This document shows positions 61,241-64,000 of a DNA stretch of 64,000 nucleotides, one piece after another. Origin of the DNA: Flavisolibacter longurius (GTDB lineage: Bacteria; Bacteroidota; Bacteroidia; Chitinophagales; Chitinophagaceae). Numbering within the stretch: the stretch's first letter is position 1; each line of letters begins with the position of its first letter. The position numbers and the translations under genes were made by a program. Location: NCBI GenBank assembly GCA_014163555.1, contig JACJGO010000028.1, positions 17,213 to 81,212 on the forward strand, given 5' to 3'. A model generated the notes under the pieces. It ran no database searches and was not told the origin of the DNA. It worked only from the letters and a program-made list of their open reading frames with translations.

Positions 61241-61385
61241 TTTTTGTGCTGAAAAAATATCAAAAGATTAAAACGGCTGCTTTTTGTTACCGGTAGAAAA
61301 AGTGAGAAAGATCAGGTAAAAAAAGAACGGTACTCAGTGAAACCAGAGGGGTTATGGCGTTGATTTGAGATATAAACTTTAGACT

Positions 61386-61772
61386 ATGTTCCCCACGATT
61401 GCCATCCCCAAATTGCACCAGGAGTACCATACCTGGATCGACGAGCTGAATTTCTGTAAAGAAGAAATCACCATATTTGAAAGCCAGTTGGCCAATTCTG
61501 TCAGCCGCATTACAGACTCATTTGCACTGGCGCAGGTTGAGCATTTTCAGAACCAGTTCATTCGCGAAAAAGAAGTGATTGACGAACTGAAACACAAGCT
61601 GCACATCAGCGAAAAGCAACTGGCCGGTTTTGTAAAAGACCTCTCCGGACTTGGGCTGGAAAGTATCCGGATGGATAACCACTCCAAACTGCGTGAAGAC
61701 ATGCATATTTTCCGCAAAATTTACCGGTCGCTGAAAGAAGAGTTCCGGCATTTTGAATCGGACTTTATTTGA
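61386..61772 (+). CDS. Coiled-coil hypothetical protein, 128 residues
   Basis: No signal or membrane helix. Almost all of it is helical with heptad-like spacing of hydrophobics, e.g. WIDELNFCKEEITIFESQL, VEHFQNQFIREKEVIDELK and HIFRKIYRSLKEEFRHFES. Family not recognised. It looks like a small structural or regulatory coiled-coil. It stands alone between pirin and the GH20 gene; 145 bases upstream hold no other gene. Confidence 0.65.
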   Translation: MFPTIAIPKLHQEYHTWIDELNFCKEEITIFESQLANSVSRITDSFALAQVEHFQNQFIREKEVIDELKHKLHISEKQLAGFVKDLSGLGLESIRMDNHSKLREDMHIFRKIYRSLKEEFRHFESDFI

Positions 61773-62018
61773 GCAAACGGTTGCGCAGAGAAAACAATCA
61801 GCAGCAGAGCGAAAAAGCGATATTTTTAGCGTTCGCATCAGGCTCTGTTGAAGGGAGCAACAATGGCTTTGTGGACGGTAACCACAGCCTCTCGTTGCCA
61901 TCAGGAACGGAAACGTTGACCACCATTTTTAAAGGGCTGCCAACGTTTTTTTGCTTTTACGCATCCCTAAACAAAGCCGTTTTACTTTTTAAGATTGTTT
62001 TAACCTGTATATATACCA

Positions 62019-63689
62019 ATGATGAAAAAGCTCCTCTTTTTTACGGTCCTCCTTTCCCAGTTCGCCTTTGGGCAAACGAAAAACTCGCTAACCCTGATAC
62101 CGCAACCCGTAAGTGTGAGCATAGGCAACGGCCAGTTTACGCTCAATGCAAAAACGGTGATTGCAGCGGCCGATGAAGCCGACCGGAAATCAGCCGAATA
62201 CCTGAACTCCTACGTCAAACAGGTTTATGGTTTTTCGCTGGATATCGACCGGCAGGAAAGCAAAAATTATATTCGTCTGACCACCAAAAAGTTTGTCAAA
62301 GCACCGGAAAAAGAAGCTTACAACCTAACGGTGGGTAAAGACGGTGTTACCATTGAAGGCGATTCGTATGCCGCCACGTTCAACGGCATTCAAACGCTTT
62401 TGCAACTGCTGCCAACTACCGCCAATGCGCAAACGAAATCGCCTTCCTACGCCATTCCGTTTGTTACCATCAACGATTATCCCCGTTTCAACTACCGGGG
62501 CATGCACCTGGATGTTGGCCGCCATTTCTTCCCGGTTTCTTTTGTCAAAAAATACATTGATTACCTGGCCTTGCACAAGTTCAATTATTTTCACTGGCAC
62601 CTGACCGAAGACCAGGGTTGGCGCATCGAGATCAAAAAATACCCGGAACTGACTTCGGTTGGAGGTTACCGTAATGGTACCATCATCGGCCGCTTTCCCG
62701 GCACCGGTAATGACAATACCCGGTACGGTGGCTTTTACACACAGGATGAGGTAAAAGAGATTGTGCAGTATGCCGAAAACCGGCACATTACCGTTGTGCC
62801 GGAAATAGAAATGCCCGGCCATGCGTCAGCGGCAATTGCCGCTTTCCCGTGGTTAAGCTGTTTCCCTGAGAAGGAAACAGCGATGGGCAAGCATCCTTCC
62901 GAAGCCAGCAAGCAGCAAAAAGGCAAAAAACTGCAGGAAACCTGGGGCGTATTTGATGATATTTTTTGTGCCGGCAAAGAAACCACCTTCGAATTTTTGC
63001 AAAACGTGTTGGATGAAGTACTGCCCCTCTTCCCATCCAAATATATCCACGTTGGTGGTGATGAAGCACCAAAAGCACACTGGAAACAGTGTCCGCAATG
63101 TCAGGCTAGGATCAAGGCAGAAGGACTCAAAGACGAACACGAACTGCAAAGCTATTTTATCCAGCGCATGGAAAAATACCTGAATGCAAAAGGCCGTACG
63201 CTGATTGGCTGGGATGAAATTCTGGAAGGTGGCCTGGCGCCGAATGCAATTGTAATGAGCTGGCGTGGTGAAAAAGGGGGCATTGAGGCCGCCAGACAAA
63301 AGCACCAGGTAATTATGTCACCCAATAATCCTGTTTACTTCGATCACTCGCAAACACGCAACGAAGACTCGGTAACCATTGGTGGTTTCAATCCCCTAAG
63401 CGCCGTTTATGCCTATGAGCCGGTGCCAAAAGAACTCAGCGCAGAAGACGCCAAATACGTACTGGGTGCACAGGCTAATATGTGGACGGAATACATGAAG
63501 AATCCCAGGAAGGTGGAATACATGGTTTTCCCACGCATGAGTGCCCTGTCAGAAGTATTGTGGACGCCTAAAGAAAAAAAGAACTGGGAAGATTTTCAGC
63601 GCCGCCTGCCGGCACAGTTCAAGCGCTATGATTTATGGAAGGCGAATTACAGCAAAGCCTTTCTTACTGATAAAAACAAAAAAGCATAA
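62019..63689 (+). CDS. Beta-N-acetylhexosaminidase, GH20
   Basis: 556 residues with a signal peptide cleaved near residue 18 (QFAFGQ). A GH20b domain (residues 25-150) leads to the catalytic barrel. The catalytic pair is D348-E349 in HVGGDEAPKAHW; HWHLTEDQGWRIEIKKYP and PEIEMPGHASAA are substrate-site landmarks and W in the MWTEYMKNPRKVEYM motif lies at the site. It removes terminal N-acetylglucosamine or N-acetylgalactosamine from chitin oligomers, wall fragments or glycans, in the periplasm. Two adjacent ATGs can start it (62019 and 62022). Single gene with a strong terminator. Confidence 0.95.
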   Translation: MMKKLLFFTVLLSQFAFGQTKNSLTLIPQPVSVSIGNGQFTLNAKTVIAAADEADRKSAEYLNSYVKQVYGFSLDIDRQESKNYIRLTTKKFVKAPEKEAYNLTVGKDGVTIEGDSYAATFNGIQTLLQLLPTTANAQTKSPSYAIPFVTINDYPRFNYRGMHLDVGRHFFPVSFVKKYIDYLALHKFNYFHWHLTEDQGWRIEIKKYPELTSVGGYRNGTIIGRFPGTGNDNTRYGGFYTQDEVKEIVQYAENRHITVVPEIEMPGHASAAIAAFPWLSCFPEKETAMGKHPSEASKQQKGKKLQETWGVFDDIFCAGKETTFEFLQNVLDEVLPLFPSKYIHVGGDEAPKAHWKQCPQCQARIKAEGLKDEHELQSYFIQRMEKYLNAKGRTLIGWDEILEGGLAPNAIVMSWRGEKGGIEAARQKHQVIMSPNNPVYFDHSQTRNEDSVTIGGFNPLSAVYAYEPVPKELSAEDAKYVLGAQANMWTEYMKNPRKVEYMVFPRMSALSEVLWTPKEKKNWEDFQRRLPAQFKRYDLWKANYSKAFLTDKNKKA

Positions 63690-63702
63690 CCAGCAGATTA
63701 AT

Positions 63703-63736
63703 AAAAAAAAGGGCAACGAAATCGTTGCCCTTTTTT
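63703..63736. terminator. Bidirectional terminator between the GH20 gene and the convergent epimerase
   Basis: GGGCAACGA (63711-63719) and TCGTTGCCC (63722-63730) pair perfectly around AA, with an A run before and a T run after. Confidence 0.92.
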
Positions 63737-63743
63737 ATTGTGT

Positions 63744-64000
63744 TTATTTCTGAAGGTCGGCGACAGCGTTTTTTTGCTGCCGCAGGTTATCCAGCATATC
63801 TGTAGTCATTTTTGTGAGGGTGAATTCGGGGTTCCATCCCCAGTCCTTTCTTGCCACGGAGTCATCGATGCTACCGGGCCAGGAATCGGCAATGGCCTGC
63901 CGGTAGTCGGGCTTGTAATCAATGGTAAACTCCGGGATATGCCCTTTGATCTCTGTGGCGATTTCCTCGGGGGAAAACGAAATGGCTGAGAGGTTATAGG
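63744..64000 (-). CDS. L-threonine 3-dehydrogenase-like NAD-dependent epimerase family protein, C-terminal part only
   Basis: The frame enters from the right edge and ends with TAA at 63744-63746, so only the last 85 residues are present. They read [16 protein letters not shown], then [20 protein letters not shown], then [16 protein letters not shown] and a final [10 protein letters not shown] helix. This is the C-terminal end of the short-chain, epimerase-type threonine dehydrogenases of Bacteroidota, which oxidise threonine to 2-amino-3-ketobutyrate with NAD. The catalytic YxxxK and the cofactor loop are outside the window, so the call rests on the tail only. Confidence 0.78.
   Translation of the reverse strand, partial: YNLSAISFSPEEIATEIKGHIPEFTIDYKPDYRQAIADSWPGSIDDSVARKDWGWNPEFTLTKMTTDMLDNLRQQKNAVADLQK

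Noticed and set aside
1..64000. CRISPR array, tRNA or rRNA genes, insertion sequences, prophage or defence genes
   Set aside because: No regularly spaced direct repeats, no tRNA-like T-loop/acceptor pairs, and no transposase, integrase or restriction/toxin motifs were found on either strand.

Overview
The window is an ordinary chromosomal stretch from a member of the Bacteroidota, most likely family Chitinophagaceae. The evidence is: promoter -7 elements of the Bacteroidota form TAnnTTTG; near absence of Shine-Dalgarno sequences; DUF2851, DUF4294, DUF6089-type and DUF3667 proteins; a Bacteroidota-type CcmF/CcmE pair; PASTA-only and TonB-family envelope proteins; and intergenic repeats built from short degenerate words. 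No rRNA, tRNA, CRISPR array, transposase, integrase or phage gene was seen. Genes lie on both strands in short operons.

Layout. 0-10 kb: envelope and stress genes (DUF2306 fragment, M23 peptidase, GNAT, ZU5-like lipoprotein, SMP-30 lactonase, SDR, Cu/Zn SOD, duplicated-domain secreted protein, cyanophycinase). 10-21 kb: MscS channel, di-haem peroxidase, alcohol dehydrogenase with a small partner, APC permease, DUF3667 protein, large zinc metalloprotease. 20.5-29.5 kb: a ddl-PASTA-rhodanese operon, a DUF6089-like barrel, RimO, NhaA, CsbD, and a divergent lipid kinase/App1 phosphatase pair. 29.5-37.5 kb: LutA-like Fe-S protein, lumazine synthase, TPR protein and PDH E1 alpha, then a five-gene minus-strand cluster (DUF2520, KdsC-like, UbiA-like, Maf, DUF2851). 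37.6-44.5 kb: two hydrolases, TopA, a transglutaminase-like protein, CsaA, Ogt, DUF4294. 44.6-51.6 kb: CcmF and a CxxxY-type CcmE, an agmatinase-family enzyme, an abutting membrane protein/radical SAM pair, a CHRD lipoprotein. 51.7-64 kb: MFS transporter, TonB-family protein, FolC, Nudix/DinB/FKBP operon, ABC ATPase, fructose-bisphosphatase, TerC, FMN reductase, pirin, GH20 hexosaminidase, and the end of a threonine-dehydrogenase-like epimerase.

How the genes fit together. Most are core metabolism and envelope maintenance: peptidoglycan (M23, Ddl, PASTA, GH20), cytochrome c maturation, riboflavin, folate and pyruvate oxidation. No complete new system is evident. The least explained loci are the radical SAM/membrane protein pair (49.0-51.1 kb), the small protein downstream of the alcohol dehydrogenase (13.6-14.2 kb), and the family of intergenic inverted repeats between 21 and 51 kb. 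Several start codons were moved using promoter position, neighbouring gene ends or family N-termini, including probable TTG starts for pdhA, the PASTA protein and the DUF6089-like barrel and a GTG start for the DUF2520 protein.
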